64,000 nucleotides of DNA from assembly GCA_046318415.1 (NCBI GenBank), contig JBKCUK010000006.1, positions 1 to 64,000 of the forward strand. The letters run 5' to 3'. The DNA is from JBKCUK01 sp046318415 (GTDB lineage: Bacteria; Pseudomonadota; Alphaproteobacteria; Caedimonadales; Caedimonadaceae). The notes beneath the pieces were generated by a model, which was not told the DNA's origin, made no database searches, and saw only the letters and a list, made by a program, of their open reading frames with translations. This document shows, piece after piece, positions 53,498-62,528 of the stretch. The position numbers were made by a program, and so were the translations under genes. Position 1 is the first letter of the stretch; every line of letters starts with the position of its first letter.

Positions 53498-54201
53498 TCC
53501 CTCTTGATACCGCCAGGCCCAGGAAGCGCATGCTTCCTGGTGCCAAGGGATGCCTGAGATCCCCTTATATGTCTCAATTCAAGCGCGTTTGCTCTCTCAT
53601 GCTTTTTTCGCTGTCATGGGAGGGTATTAGATCTTGGTGCCTGCATATGGGGCTCGGCCAGACTGATCTCGCCATAGCTTGCTTTCCCAAGGAAGACAGC
53701 ATCAATTTTGATCCAAAAAAGTATTTGTTGAGACTTCAAGGGCAAGGCGGATGCTCGGCGTTTAGAGAAGCAGGAAAAGAGGAAAACGTCCTCTCCGATC
53801 ATTGTCGTTCAACCGCCTTCACTGTTTTGTATTGCCCTCAAAATCAGAAAAATTGCTAAAGCACCAAATATCTCTGCTCAAAGATTACACGTGAATTGCT
53901 TAAGTCACCTGAGTTTCATATCTCTTCTTTGACATGGAAAATTTCTCCTCATGGGCCTTGAGAAGGGGAAAGAATGTAGGCACATCTTCTCCCTTCTAAA
54001 TAATGCAAGGACCTTTTGTCATTAAATCATTGGCCTGTGCCATAAGAACAATAATAAAAAGGCATCAAAAGACAAAAATAAGTATTTTACGGACTAGTTT
54101 GCAATATTGATTTAAATAATTTTTGTTTTTCTAATTGTAATAATGACGATTAGTATTACCTATTGGATATGAGTAAGTTTAATTTAAGTGCGGAGTTTAA
54201 C
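53498..54201. other. 704-base stretch without a confident gene
   Basis: Begins with a perfect 9-bp hairpin (53519-53527 with 53532-53540, loop GCAT) lacking a T-run, possibly a transcript end or processing site. An open frame of 109 codons (53530-53862) has its ATG inside that hairpin and no ribosome site. A second ATG at 53569 gives a short Cys-containing product that I cannot support. The last 150 bases are AT-rich and should contain the promoter of the Sel1-type gene. Confidence 0.5.
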
Positions 54202-56871
54202 ATGACGTCCATCAAACCCATCAAAGGCCTCAAAGCCGTAACCCTTGGTTTAAGCTTGAGTGTTTCAGGTTTAGCATTTGCCAGCGACCTAGCGCTCACT
54301 CAAGACGATACAGTATCGACGAGGGTTGCGGTCACAAATCCTGTTTACCCAAAAGAGAACCTCTTTATTGCCAATAAGAATTTTGCTGAAATGGAAGAAG
54401 TGGTGCGTCGCGCGAACCAGGGCGACTTAGACGCATTCTCCACATTGGCTGAGTATCATGTGCATCGCGCCCTCAACCGCCGTCTTTTGAATCAAGTGAA
54501 TTTTGAGTCCCTCTCTTCAGATCTTTCTTCCTGGATTTTAGAAGACTTCAATCGCGGCTTGTTGGTTGTGGATGCTTTCAAAAATAATCTTCTAGAGAAA
54601 AGCCTTCTGGAAGTCGTTGAGTCTCGTGCAGCAAGCCATCAGGACGCGAGTGCACTTGCGCTTCGTGGTCGCCTTTATCGTTTGGGCCTTATCGCGCAGG
54701 ATCAAAGCCCAGCAATACGACTGCCCCTTGCCCTTGCAGATTTTGAAAAAGCCGCCCAATTGGGCCACGGTTACGCCGCCCTTGAAGCCTGCAAAATTTA
54801 TGATATTCAAGCTCTTGCGAAAAAAGGTGCTGCTTATTCTGAGGTGGTCCGAAAAAAAATTGCTCTCCTTGCTGACCATGCCCACCAAGATTATGCGCCG
54901 GCTCTCGTTGAGCAAGGCCTGGTGCATTTGCAAAACAATCATCTTGAAAGCGCCAAGAAGAGTTTTTTGAAGGCAGGAAATTTGGGAAGTGCCGAAGGTC
55001 GCTACCAAGTCGCGCGTATGTATGAAAAGTTTCAAATCACCAAATCTTTGCGGGATGAAAGTCCTATGACCTATACGGATGCCCTGAAAGTGGCAAAGGC
55101 TTGGTATCTAGGCGCTGCAGCTAAAGGTCATGAATTGGCCGCTGAAGCACTCGAAAAACTAAATTTCCCCCTGCAGTACGGCCACCAAGGTCATGATGGT
55201 CTGGGACAGATCTGGACATTCCGTAACATGGTGCAGTCCAATGATCCTGAGGCTCTGAAGCACCTTTTTGTGAAAACGATCCAGGACAAAAATTTAACTG
55301 ACGCAAGCTCTTATGGCTATAGCATGCATTTTCTCGAGAAGATCTGGGATAATCTTGAATGGATGAAAAAAGACTTCCTGGGCCAATCCAAATTGACCTA
55401 TTTCGAGAAACTGCCCATGCTAAATACGCTCAAAAAAGTCAGCACTGCGGTCAGCGGAATAATCAAAAAATTACAAGATTTGACGGCCACACCCGGCTGT
55501 ATGATCTCTTACTTGGAGCTGAGTGAGCGTTTTAAGTCACAAGATTTCCTTAGGTCCAATCAGGATGTGGTTCGGGTAATCCAACTTTGCCATGGGGGCA
55601 GCACTCGGGAAGTCGTCTCGCTGGGCGCAGATGCGGTCAACGCCACCAACGCTGTGCTTGAGATGTTTAACCCTGCCCATGAAACCTGGAAGGGGTTGCT
55701 TAATTCATTGGATGGTATGGGTGACCTGATTCGTCAGACGGAATTGCAGTGTATTAGTGCTTTAATAGAACGCGATTCTCTGCGCCCCTCACTCTCGGTT
55801 GAGGAAGAAAATTCCCGCAAAGCAGAGTTGAACCATCGCATGCTCATACTGATCCATCAGCGTGATCTTCTGCAATTCTTGGATCAGCTGCCTCAAAAAA
55901 TGCTGTCCTTGGTTTGGGATCAACAACCATTGCGGGACATGGTGTTTGCAGAACAGAATGCATGGACAAACCAATTGCCTGTTGTTGCTCCTCAAAGTGC
56001 TTCTGCTGCGCCTGTCGCCCATGAGAGTTTCTTTAATGTACCGCCCATCTTGAATTGCGAAAAATTGGTCGCCTCAATCCCGCAGATGATGGCACGCCCT
56101 TCAAGCTATGAATTGAAGCACGTGTTTAAGTTTGATCAAGATGACTATGCTGACCCTCAACATGCCGAGCCAGGGCCACTGGTTGAGAATTTGCAAGAAC
56201 TGAAAAAATTTTATCAGTCTCTGCAACTGATCAATGCGCAGGGTGGCGATGAAGCCTCCCTCGGCCATGAGCTAACCATGGGCCACCTGAAGCCACTATG
56301 GAACCTTGTCACGGCAACAGAGGATTTGGTTCATCAAATGAATAAAACCTGTTCCAATGGGGTGGCAGGGCTAATGGTGACCGTTTTGCAGCCGAATGCG
56401 CCTTACGAAGCGCTGTTTCGCGGTGAGCATGATGAATTGGATGCGTATTACACCCGAAAAGCCGGTCGTATCTTTTCGTTGCGCAGTTATGGAAAAGAGT
56501 CGGTAGCTCTGTCTCGGCAAATCTGGTCCATTGTGCTTGGTACCCATCCTTTGTGGTTGGCTGCGCAAGATTCTCTGAAGGTGCTTAAGAGCGAGCTTGA
56601 GACTGTAAAAGCCGTGCAACTTTTACTTCAAGAAGACATGGTCCACGCCATAGACAGCGAGAATGTTGATGATCAGGTTAGGATTCAAGCGCTTCTTGAG
56701 AAGGAGGAGAGGCACTTGAAAAAGTTGCAAGCCACACAACATATTTTCAACTCTTGGTCATCCCAGGTCTATCACCATGTGATGAGTGGCCTTAATGAGC
56801 GAAATGAAAAATTTATTAGAGACAATGATTGGATTCGTGATCTAGAGCACGCAACACATGTGAAGCACTAA
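54202..56871 (+). CDS. Large exported Sel1/TPR-like repeat protein
   Basis: 889 residues from the ATG at 54202 (CGGAG upstream), which starts a signal peptide ending GLAFASDLA; an in-frame ATG 39 bases earlier exists. Residues ~75-320 contain Sel1-like helical repeats: LALADFEKAAQLGHGYAALE, KKSFLKAGNLGSAEGRYQVA and AKAWYLGAAAKGHELAAEAL, each with the A.xxG(x)xxA pattern. The remaining ~550 residues are helical without a recognised family, with Cys at CMISYLELSERF and several coiled-coil stretches near the end. Known: Sel1-repeat proteins of intracellular bacteria often bind host partners. Secretion route and target unknown. Confidence 0.78.
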   Translation: MTSIKPIKGLKAVTLGLSLSVSGLAFASDLALTQDDTVSTRVAVTNPVYPKENLFIANKNFAEMEEVVRRANQGDLDAFSTLAEYHVHRALNRRLLNQVNFESLSSDLSSWILEDFNRGLLVVDAFKNNLLEKSLLEVVESRAASHQDASALALRGRLYRLGLIAQDQSPAIRLPLALADFEKAAQLGHGYAALEACKIYDIQALAKKGAAYSEVVRKKIALLADHAHQDYAPALVEQGLVHLQNNHLESAKKSFLKAGNLGSAEGRYQVARMYEKFQITKSLRDESPMTYTDALKVAKAWYLGAAAKGHELAAEALEKLNFPLQYGHQGHDGLGQIWTFRNMVQSNDPEALKHLFVKTIQDKNLTDASSYGYSMHFLEKIWDNLEWMKKDFLGQSKLTYFEKLPMLNTLKKVSTAVSGIIKKLQDLTATPGCMISYLELSERFKSQDFLRSNQDVVRVIQLCHGGSTREVVSLGADAVNATNAVLEMFNPAHETWKGLLNSLDGMGDLIRQTELQCISALIERDSLRPSLSVEEENSRKAELNHRMLILIHQRDLLQFLDQLPQKMLSLVWDQQPLRDMVFAEQNAWTNQLPVVAPQSASAAPVAHESFFNVPPILNCEKLVASIPQMMARPSSYELKHVFKFDQDDYADPQHAEPGPLVENLQELKKFYQSLQLINAQGGDEASLGHELTMGHLKPLWNLVTATEDLVHQMNKTCSNGVAGLMVTVLQPNAPYEALFRGEHDELDAYYTRKAGRIFSLRSYGKESVALSRQIWSIVLGTHPLWLAAQDSLKVLKSELETVKAVQLLLQEDMVHAIDSENVDDQVRIQALLEKEERHLKKLQATQHIFNSWSSQVYHHVMSGLNERNEKFIRDNDWIRDLEHATHVKH

Positions 56872-56929
56872 GACCCATGATCCAAAAGGCTGAGCTGCTG
56901 CTTGCGTGGGCAGGTTAGACACAAGTCAA

Positions 56930-56953
56930 GGGGGCCTCTGGGCCCCCTTTTTT
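56930..56953 (+). terminator. Terminator after the Sel1-type gene
   Basis: Seven-base GGGGGCC/GGCCCCC stem, loop TCTG, followed by six T. Strong rho-independent terminator, 59 bases past the stop and facing recR on the other strand. Confidence 0.9.
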
Positions 56954-56990
56954 ATTTGGTCAGTAAACGGTGCTACATTATGGATATGGC

Positions 56991-57584
56991 TTATAGCCTT
57001 CTTCTGGCTGATAGCGCCACGGTGAGGGTACCCTCATCCAAGTAATCCAGCTCACCGCCCAGGGGGATGCCGTGGGCAAGGGTACTGACGTGAACGCCCA
57101 TGTCGGTCAACTTTTCAGCGAGATAATGGGTGGTGGTTTGTCCCTCAACGGTCATGTTCAATGCCAGGATTACCTCTTGCACCCCTTGAGCTTTGACCCG
57201 CTCTAAAAGGGCGCCAATGCGCAAGGCCTCAGGCCCGATGCCATCAAGGGCTGAAAGGGTTCCACCCAATACATGATATAGCCCCCTAAAGCTGCCGGAA
57301 CGTTCAAGGGCCCATAAATCGGCGACGGTCTCAATCACACAGATTTGGGCGAGATTGCGTCGTGCATCGCGGCACAAGCCACACACAGGCTCAAGATCAA
57401 GATTTCCGCACTGGGTGCAGGTTTCAATGTGATTGAGCGCATGGTTCAGGGCATCGGTCAAAGGACGCAGGAGTTTTTCCTTGTGCTTGACCAAATGCAG
57501 GGCTGCCCGCTGTCCTGATCTGGGGCCCAGACCAGGTAATTTTGAGAGCAGTTGGATGAGGGGCACAAGGCCTTCTGATGCCAT
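56991..57584 (-). CDS. recR: Recombination protein RecR
   Basis: 197 residues, normal. LPGLGPRSGQRAALHLVKHK (helix-hairpin-helix), zinc finger CTQCGNLDLEPVCGLCRDARR, and Toprim motifs ICVIETVADLWALERSGSF and EVILALNMTVEGQTTTHYLA. Works with RecO/RecF to load RecA at gapped DNA. Follows ybaB by 23 bases in the usual dnaX-ybaB-recR order. Confidence 0.97.
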   Translation of the reverse strand: MASEGLVPLIQLLSKLPGLGPRSGQRAALHLVKHKEKLLRPLTDALNHALNHIETCTQCGNLDLEPVCGLCRDARRNLAQICVIETVADLWALERSGSFRGLYHVLGGTLSALDGIGPEALRIGALLERVKAQGVQEVILALNMTVEGQTTTHYLAEKLTDMGVHVSTLAHGIPLGGELDYLDEGTLTVALSARRRL

Positions 57585-57607
57585 AATCGAACCCTTGGGT
57601 GTGCGTA

Positions 57608-57931
57608 TTAAAACGGAAGCTTAAAGCCACCAGGAAGCTTCATGCCCCCTGAAATCTTGGCCATGGCTTCATTGGCCTTGGCATCCGACTTGGTGCGGGC
57701 GTCATTAAGCGCTGCCATGACCAGATCCTCTAGGACTTCGACTTCTTTTGGATCCACAAGCGATGGGTCTACCTTGACAGAAGTGACCTCCCCTTTGCCG
57801 GTCATCACAACCTTCACCATTCCACCTGCGCTTTGACCTTCGACGGTTTCTTTGGCCAACTGCTCTTGCATTTCAGCCATTTTCTGCTGCATCATCTGCG
57901 CCTGTTTCACCAGTTGTCCGATGTTTTGCAT
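57608..57931 (-). CDS. ybaB: YbaB/EbfC nucleoid-associated protein
   Basis: 107 residues, typical. MQNIGQLVKQAQMMQQKMAE, GGMVKVVMTGKGEVTSVKVD and LVMAALNDARTKSDAKANE match the family. Binds DNA as a dimer. Its ATG directly follows the dnaX stop. Confidence 0.96.
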   Translation of the reverse strand: MQNIGQLVKQAQMMQQKMAEMQEQLAKETVEGQSAGGMVKVVMTGKGEVTSVKVDPSLVDPKEVEVLEDLVMAALNDARTKSDAKANEAMAKISGGMKLPGGFKLPF

Positions 57932-59581
57932 TTAGTAGAGCTCCTCTTCATGATGATGATCAATTTTTTGAATTTGCGACCCAGGAAAGGCCTCTAGGGC
58001 AGCTTTGACCAGCGGATCGTCGACCACTTCTGCTTCGATCTTACGCTTGGCCTCACGGCGCTGCTCGGCAAAGGTGGGTTGCCCCTCCGCCTGGCTGCCC
58101 GAGACGGTCCAAGTCTGGCCGGTCAGTTGGGGTAACAAGGCTTGCAACTTGGTGATCAGATCTTTTGGCGCAGCGGGCTTGAGGCGCAGTTCCAATCGTC
58201 CGGGCTCGAAAGCAACCAGGTGCGCATCATGGGTCAACGCCGTCTGCAGCAGCATTTCCTTTTTTTGGCCCAAAAGTTTTAACAGATCACGGAACTCCCG
58301 AATCTCAATTTTTTCACTCACTTCAGGGGCGGGCGACGAAGCCATAGCTGCAGTTGATGTTTGCGGTGCCATGGGCCGTGCTGCGGAAGATGCTGTCACT
58401 GAGCCCGATGCCACCGGTGTGGTCTCAAGGGACGTCAAAATCTGCTGGGGTGTCGGGGCATTGGCCAGATAGCACACGCGAATGAGGATCATGTGGCCAG
58501 CTTGCTGACCATCCAATGCTTGTCCGATTTCTTGCGCGCCCTTCAACAGCATTTGCCATAGCCGGGTCAGGGTAGGGATGCTGAGGTCAGCGCCCAGGTT
58601 CTGTAGCCTTTGTTGATGGTCAGAATCCACATGATGGGCAAAGGCCGCAGGGGCACTTTTTGCAAGGGTTAGATGATGGGTAAGGCGCAGTAAATCTTGA
58701 AAGATCGCAATGGGATCACAGCCGTCATGCAGAAGCTGATCGAAGATGGATAAAGCCTTTGCCGCATCACCCGCGATCAGCGCATGCAGCAGGCTTTCCA
58801 GGGGCTCAGTGTCGGCACGGCCCAGCATTTTACGCACGATCTCTTGAGTGATCATTCCATCACTTAACGCCATGGCTTGGTCCAGGAGGGATAGACCATC
58901 GCGCACGGAACCATCGGCTGCCCTTGCAATCATCTCAAGGGCGGCAGGTTCAGCGGATCTCTCTTCCAGCTGGGTCACCTTTCCATAATGCGCTTGCAAA
59001 ATAGCGGTCGGAATACGCTTTAAATCAAAACGCATGCAACGGGAGAGAACCGTATCTGGTACCCGGCGCAGTTCCGTGGTCGCAAAAATGAATTTCACAT
59101 GCTGGGGAGGCTCTTCCAATGTCTTGAGCAGCGCATTAAAAGCGCTTTTTGAGAGCATATGGACTTCGTCGATGATGTAGATCTTATAGCGTGCAGAGAT
59201 GGGTTTATATCGGGCGGCCTCGATCACTTCGCGCACATCTTCCACACCTGTGTGACTGGCGGCGTCCATCTCAACCACATCCAGATGGCGATCCTGGGCG
59301 ATGGCTTCACAGTGTTCACAATGGCCACAGGGGGTAATGGTTGGACCACTTTGACCATCCGTGCCAATACAATTAAGGGCGCGGGCCACCAGGCGTGCCG
59401 TCGTTGTTTTGCCCACCCCACGAACACCGTGCAGCAAAAACGCATGGGGTAGCCTGTCCTGAGTAATGCCATTGGTGAGTGCACGCACCAATTCGTCTTG
59501 GCCGATGAGATCGGCAAAGGTGGTAGGTCTATGAGCGCGCGCCAAGACGCGATGTTGAGACGCTTGCGTGTTAGGTGCCAT
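57932..59581 (-). CDS. dnaX: DNA polymerase III subunit tau/gamma
   Basis: 549 residues from the ATG at 59581. AAA+ domain: LHGVRGVGKTTTARLVARAL (Walker A), a zinc module around CGHCEHCEAI, YIIDEVHMLSKSAFNALLKTLEEPP (Walker B) and FATTELRRVPDTVLSRC (sensor 1). Domain III follows; the C-terminal part (from ~430) is the alphaproteobacterial tau tail (KKAAPKDLITKLQALLPQL-like) for polymerase contact. Codons 439-441 read CAA AAA AAG, an A AAA AAG heptamer (58265-58259) like the E. coli slippery site; a -1 shift would stop after ten codons, giving a ~451-residue gamma-like product. Loads the sliding clamp. Head of dnaX-ybaB-recR. Confidence 0.96.
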   Translation of the reverse strand: MAPNTQASQHRVLARAHRPTTFADLIGQDELVRALTNGITQDRLPHAFLLHGVRGVGKTTTARLVARALNCIGTDGQSGPTITPCGHCEHCEAIAQDRHLDVVEMDAASHTGVEDVREVIEAARYKPISARYKIYIIDEVHMLSKSAFNALLKTLEEPPQHVKFIFATTELRRVPDTVLSRCMRFDLKRIPTAILQAHYGKVTQLEERSAEPAALEMIARAADGSVRDGLSLLDQAMALSDGMITQEIVRKMLGRADTEPLESLLHALIAGDAAKALSIFDQLLHDGCDPIAIFQDLLRLTHHLTLAKSAPAAFAHHVDSDHQQRLQNLGADLSIPTLTRLWQMLLKGAQEIGQALDGQQAGHMILIRVCYLANAPTPQQILTSLETTPVASGSVTASSAARPMAPQTSTAAMASSPAPEVSEKIEIREFRDLLKLLGQKKEMLLQTALTHDAHLVAFEPGRLELRLKPAAPKDLITKLQALLPQLTGQTWTVSGSQAEGQPTFAEQRREAKRKIEAEVVDDPLVKAALEAFPGSQIQKIDHHHEEELY

Positions 59582-59829
59582 GAACTCAACTTTAGTGGTG
59601 AATGCCTTATGGATTAGCATACCAGGATGGCTGCGCCAAGACCACTTCAAGTCAAGATGGACACGTCGTTCACCTCTGTTTCCCGACGCGCACTGGTCTT
59701 GAGCGATGAAGGCGGTTTGCGAGGGGCGCAAAATAATGGAGATCGACGGTCCAAATGGACAGTAAATATTTGACCGTTGATCCTTTATGGCTTAAGAAAA
59801 GGGCTGAGGAAAAAATAACAATATTCCTG

Positions 59830-61656
59830 ATGATCATGCGCTTGATAGTGATCTTGGCCTTTACTTGCTTTTTTGCCCCAATCCCGGAGGGTCAAGCATC
59901 GCCTTGTGAGCTTGGGTTAGACCAAGAGACCGAGGAAAAGACCAAATCCTCAAGTCTTCTGGCAGATTTGCCTGAGGATATGGTTGCAGAAATTACAAGT
60001 TATCTCGAGACGCGCGATCGTTACGTGCTGATGCGGACATCCCGTGCCCTGGCCAAGTCAGTTCGGCCGCTTTATTATCAAAGTGCCCTTAGTAAGCCGA
60101 TGATCTTTCATCGTGCCGTCCAGCTGGAACGATTGGCCCTCTATACCCGTATCCCAAGTGAACTTGGCCTGGATGTCCGCCTCGAGTTGCAGGACCTTTT
60201 TCCTGGATCCTTCTCAGAGCGAGTTAGCCGCTTTGGTAACTGGATCAACAGCTGGACATTTGGATTTTTTGGCAATCCACAAGCATTACACTATTTTCCA
60301 GGTCTTGTTGATTCTGATACATCCTTCGGGTGTGTCAAACGCCTTAAGCTTGTCTCGCCCTATGTGTATGCGGTGCCTGATTTTTTTCTGCAGATAACAA
60401 AACTTTTCCCTGAGCTGCGGGAGCTGAAAATCGACCCCGAAGACCATGATTGGCTGGAATGTGAGGACCAGGACGATTTTAAATGTGACGGTATGAACTC
60501 CCTGGCTCAGTGTAAAAATCTTAAAAAATTGCATTTCCACAGTTCGGTTTTGAAGGACCATCATCTGCGCACCCTGGTAGCTGCCTTACCCAATTTGAAT
60601 GAAGTCGGCTTATTCTTCTGCTCGAAACTGACGGCGGAAGGTCTTCGTCCCCTCGCCAGGCTAACGCAGCTGACATCCCTGGACATTTCTCTCACAAAGG
60701 TCGATGCGCCTATCCTTAAAGAGCTGTGTTCATCACTTACCCTGCTGCAATCCCTTCGATTACATGCGTGTCAACAGTTGCGTGGCACCCAGTATGCGCA
60801 AAGTCTAAAATCAGTGAGTCTTCAATCCTTGGATCTCACAGCTACCTTTATGCCGCATGGGGGATTAGGGGATCTTGCTTTGAACGTGCCCAATTTACGT
60901 TATCTTAATCTCAGATGGTATAATTCCTCTGAAGGCTTGGGGCCGGATCTAATACACCTTGGTCATTGGGCCACCCTTGAAGAGGTTAATCTCGCACGTA
61001 GTACCCTCGATGTTGAAGGTTTGCATGCGCTCATGGAGAATAATCAACATCTTCGCATTCTCAATCTCTCACAATGTACAATATTGAGGTCTGAAACGCT
61101 CTTCAATTTTGGTTTATCTACGGCTCTTACTTGCGTTGATCTTTGCGATACAAGGATCTCTGATAAAATTATAGAGAGTCTTATTCGAAATAACGTCTCC
61201 CTTCATACTTTGAATCTGTCTAAGTGTAAATTCATCAGCCCAGCGGGTTTTACTGTCTTGCAGCAGGCAAAAAAACTTACCAATCTCAATGTGTCAAATA
61301 CATACATTTGTGGTGATGGCTTGAGAGCCCTTTGTGAAAACAAAGTGATAAGGATTTTGGATTTATCAGACTGCGATTATATTAATGCGGATGAAGCCAG
61401 TATTTTGGCATCTCTCACAACCCTTCAAGAAATTAATCTGGAAAGAACGATGATAGGAACGGCCGCCATCTTGGCGTTGATCCGAAACAATCCTCTCCTA
61501 AAACAGCTACAGATATCTTCTGGTGATCACGTCGATGCATGGGCAGTTTCCCGTTGTCTGCATGATCTTTATGGTGCCAGTAGTGAAAGAAGTTTTCTCT
61601 CAATCATTAAAAGACCGCCCGGCCCGAAATTGGTGATCCATAAAATGGGGTACTGA
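59830..61656 (+). CDS. Exported F-box / leucine-rich-repeat protein
   Basis: 608 residues from ATG 59830; a longer form from 59755 adds 25 residues. The chosen start begins a signal peptide (MIMRLIVILAFTCFFAP). Residues ~45-83 match the F-box pattern: LADLPEDMVAEITSYLETRD followed by RYVLMRTSRALAKSVRP. From ~190 to the end are leucine-rich repeats of the FBXL/cysteine-containing type, e.g. LKKLHFHSSVLKDHHLRTLV, LTSLDISLTKVDAPILKELC and IRILDLSDCDYINADEASIL. Known: F-box proteins join substrates to SCF ubiquitin ligases through Skp1; bacteria use them as host-directed effectors. Inference: an effector that redirects host ubiquitination. Divergent from dnaX. No strong ribosome site was seen. 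Confidence 0.8.
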   Translation: MIMRLIVILAFTCFFAPIPEGQASPCELGLDQETEEKTKSSSLLADLPEDMVAEITSYLETRDRYVLMRTSRALAKSVRPLYYQSALSKPMIFHRAVQLERLALYTRIPSELGLDVRLELQDLFPGSFSERVSRFGNWINSWTFGFFGNPQALHYFPGLVDSDTSFGCVKRLKLVSPYVYAVPDFFLQITKLFPELRELKIDPEDHDWLECEDQDDFKCDGMNSLAQCKNLKKLHFHSSVLKDHHLRTLVAALPNLNEVGLFFCSKLTAEGLRPLARLTQLTSLDISLTKVDAPILKELCSSLTLLQSLRLHACQQLRGTQYAQSLKSVSLQSLDLTATFMPHGGLGDLALNVPNLRYLNLRWYNSSEGLGPDLIHLGHWATLEEVNLARSTLDVEGLHALMENNQHLRILNLSQCTILRSETLFNFGLSTALTCVDLCDTRISDKIIESLIRNNVSLHTLNLSKCKFISPAGFTVLQQAKKLTNLNVSNTYICGDGLRALCENKVIRILDLSDCDYINADEASILASLTTLQEINLERTMIGTAAILALIRNNPLLKQLQISSGDHVDAWAVSRCLHDLYGASSERSFLSIIKRPPGPKLVIHKMGY

Positions 61657-61739
61657 TTCTTCCAGCAATCACCATTGCATTGGGGTTGGCCGTCCTTTAA
61701 AAATAGGAAAGTACATAAATTTCCATCACAGGAAACATC

Positions 61740-62528
61740 ATGATTGAAAAAACCATGCGGGCGTTGGGCGCTTTTCTCATTCTGAGCACCAGCACCCTTG
61801 CCCAAGAGCAAGACGTTGATGCCGCGGTGGTGATGGAGGCCAGCCTTGATGCGCGCGTCAGCTATCTGGAAGAACAACTCAGCCAGCTGCTGGGGCGTCT
61901 GGAGGAGGCCGAGCACCAGGTGCGCGAGTTAAAAGCTCAGTTTGAGCTGCAAAATGCGGCAAATACCCCGGCACCTGCTTCGGCAGAAGGTGCGGATGCG
62001 GCGAAGACAGCACCGGAAACCGGACAGGAAAAGGCACAAACGGAAGATAAGCCAGCTGCTGGAAAAAGTGAGGCGGGCCTACCCGAGGGCGGGGCGCAAG
62101 CGCTTTATGCCTCGGCCATGGATAAGCTGAAAGCCAAGGACTATGAGGGGGCGCGGGGACAATGCAAGAAATTGCTGAACCAGTTTCCAAAAGATAGCCT
62201 GACGTTGCATGCAAAATATTGCATCGGCGAAAGTTATTATCGCCAAGACAATCACAAACAGGCCGTCAGTGCCTTTGCGGATGCCTACAAGGCCTATCGC
62301 GCCACGCTGAAGAATGCGAAAGCTTCCAAGGGTGCTAAGGACAAAGCCAGCTTTGCAAAAGCGCCTGAAACCCTGTTGCGGCTTGCCCAGTCTTTACAGG
62401 CGTTGAAGAAAAAGGAAGAGGCCTGCGCTGCACTGGATCAACTGGACAGCGAGTTCAAGCGTCAGTCTGAAAGCGTGAAAGAGGCAGCGCAAAAAACCCG
62501 CAAAGCGCTGAAGTGTCCCAGCGAGTAA
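61740..62528 (+). CDS. cpoB: Cell division coordinator CpoB / YbgF
   Basis: 262 residues. Signal peptide (RALGAFLILSTSTLA), coiled-coil trimerisation segment (DARVSYLEEQLSQLLGRLEE, EHQVRELKAQFEL), Ala/Pro/Glu-rich linker and C-terminal TPR domain (AQALYASAMDKLKAKDYEGA, LHAKYCIGESYYRQDNHKQA). Coordinates Tol-Pal function with septal peptidoglycan synthesis in the periplasm. Overlaps tilS by 16 bases; the tol and pal genes usually found upstream are not adjacent here. Confidence 0.93.
   Translation: MIEKTMRALGAFLILSTSTLAQEQDVDAAVVMEASLDARVSYLEEQLSQLLGRLEEAEHQVRELKAQFELQNAANTPAPASAEGADAAKTAPETGQEKAQTEDKPAAGKSEAGLPEGGAQALYASAMDKLKAKDYEGARGQCKKLLNQFPKDSLTLHAKYCIGESYYRQDNHKQAVSAFADAYKAYRATLKNAKASKGAKDKASFAKAPETLLRLAQSLQALKKKEEACAALDQLDSEFKRQSESVKEAAQKTRKALKCPSE

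Noticed and set aside
52663..53577. 304-codon Ser/Phe-rich minus-strand frame
   Set aside because: Mirror of the Lys/Ala/Glu-rich exported gene, which has a signal peptide and ribosome site; the mirror has neither.
53530..53862. 109-codon frame with a few Cys residues
   Set aside because: ATG lies in the loop of a hairpin, no ribosome site, no homology seen; the shorter start at 53569 is equally unsupported.
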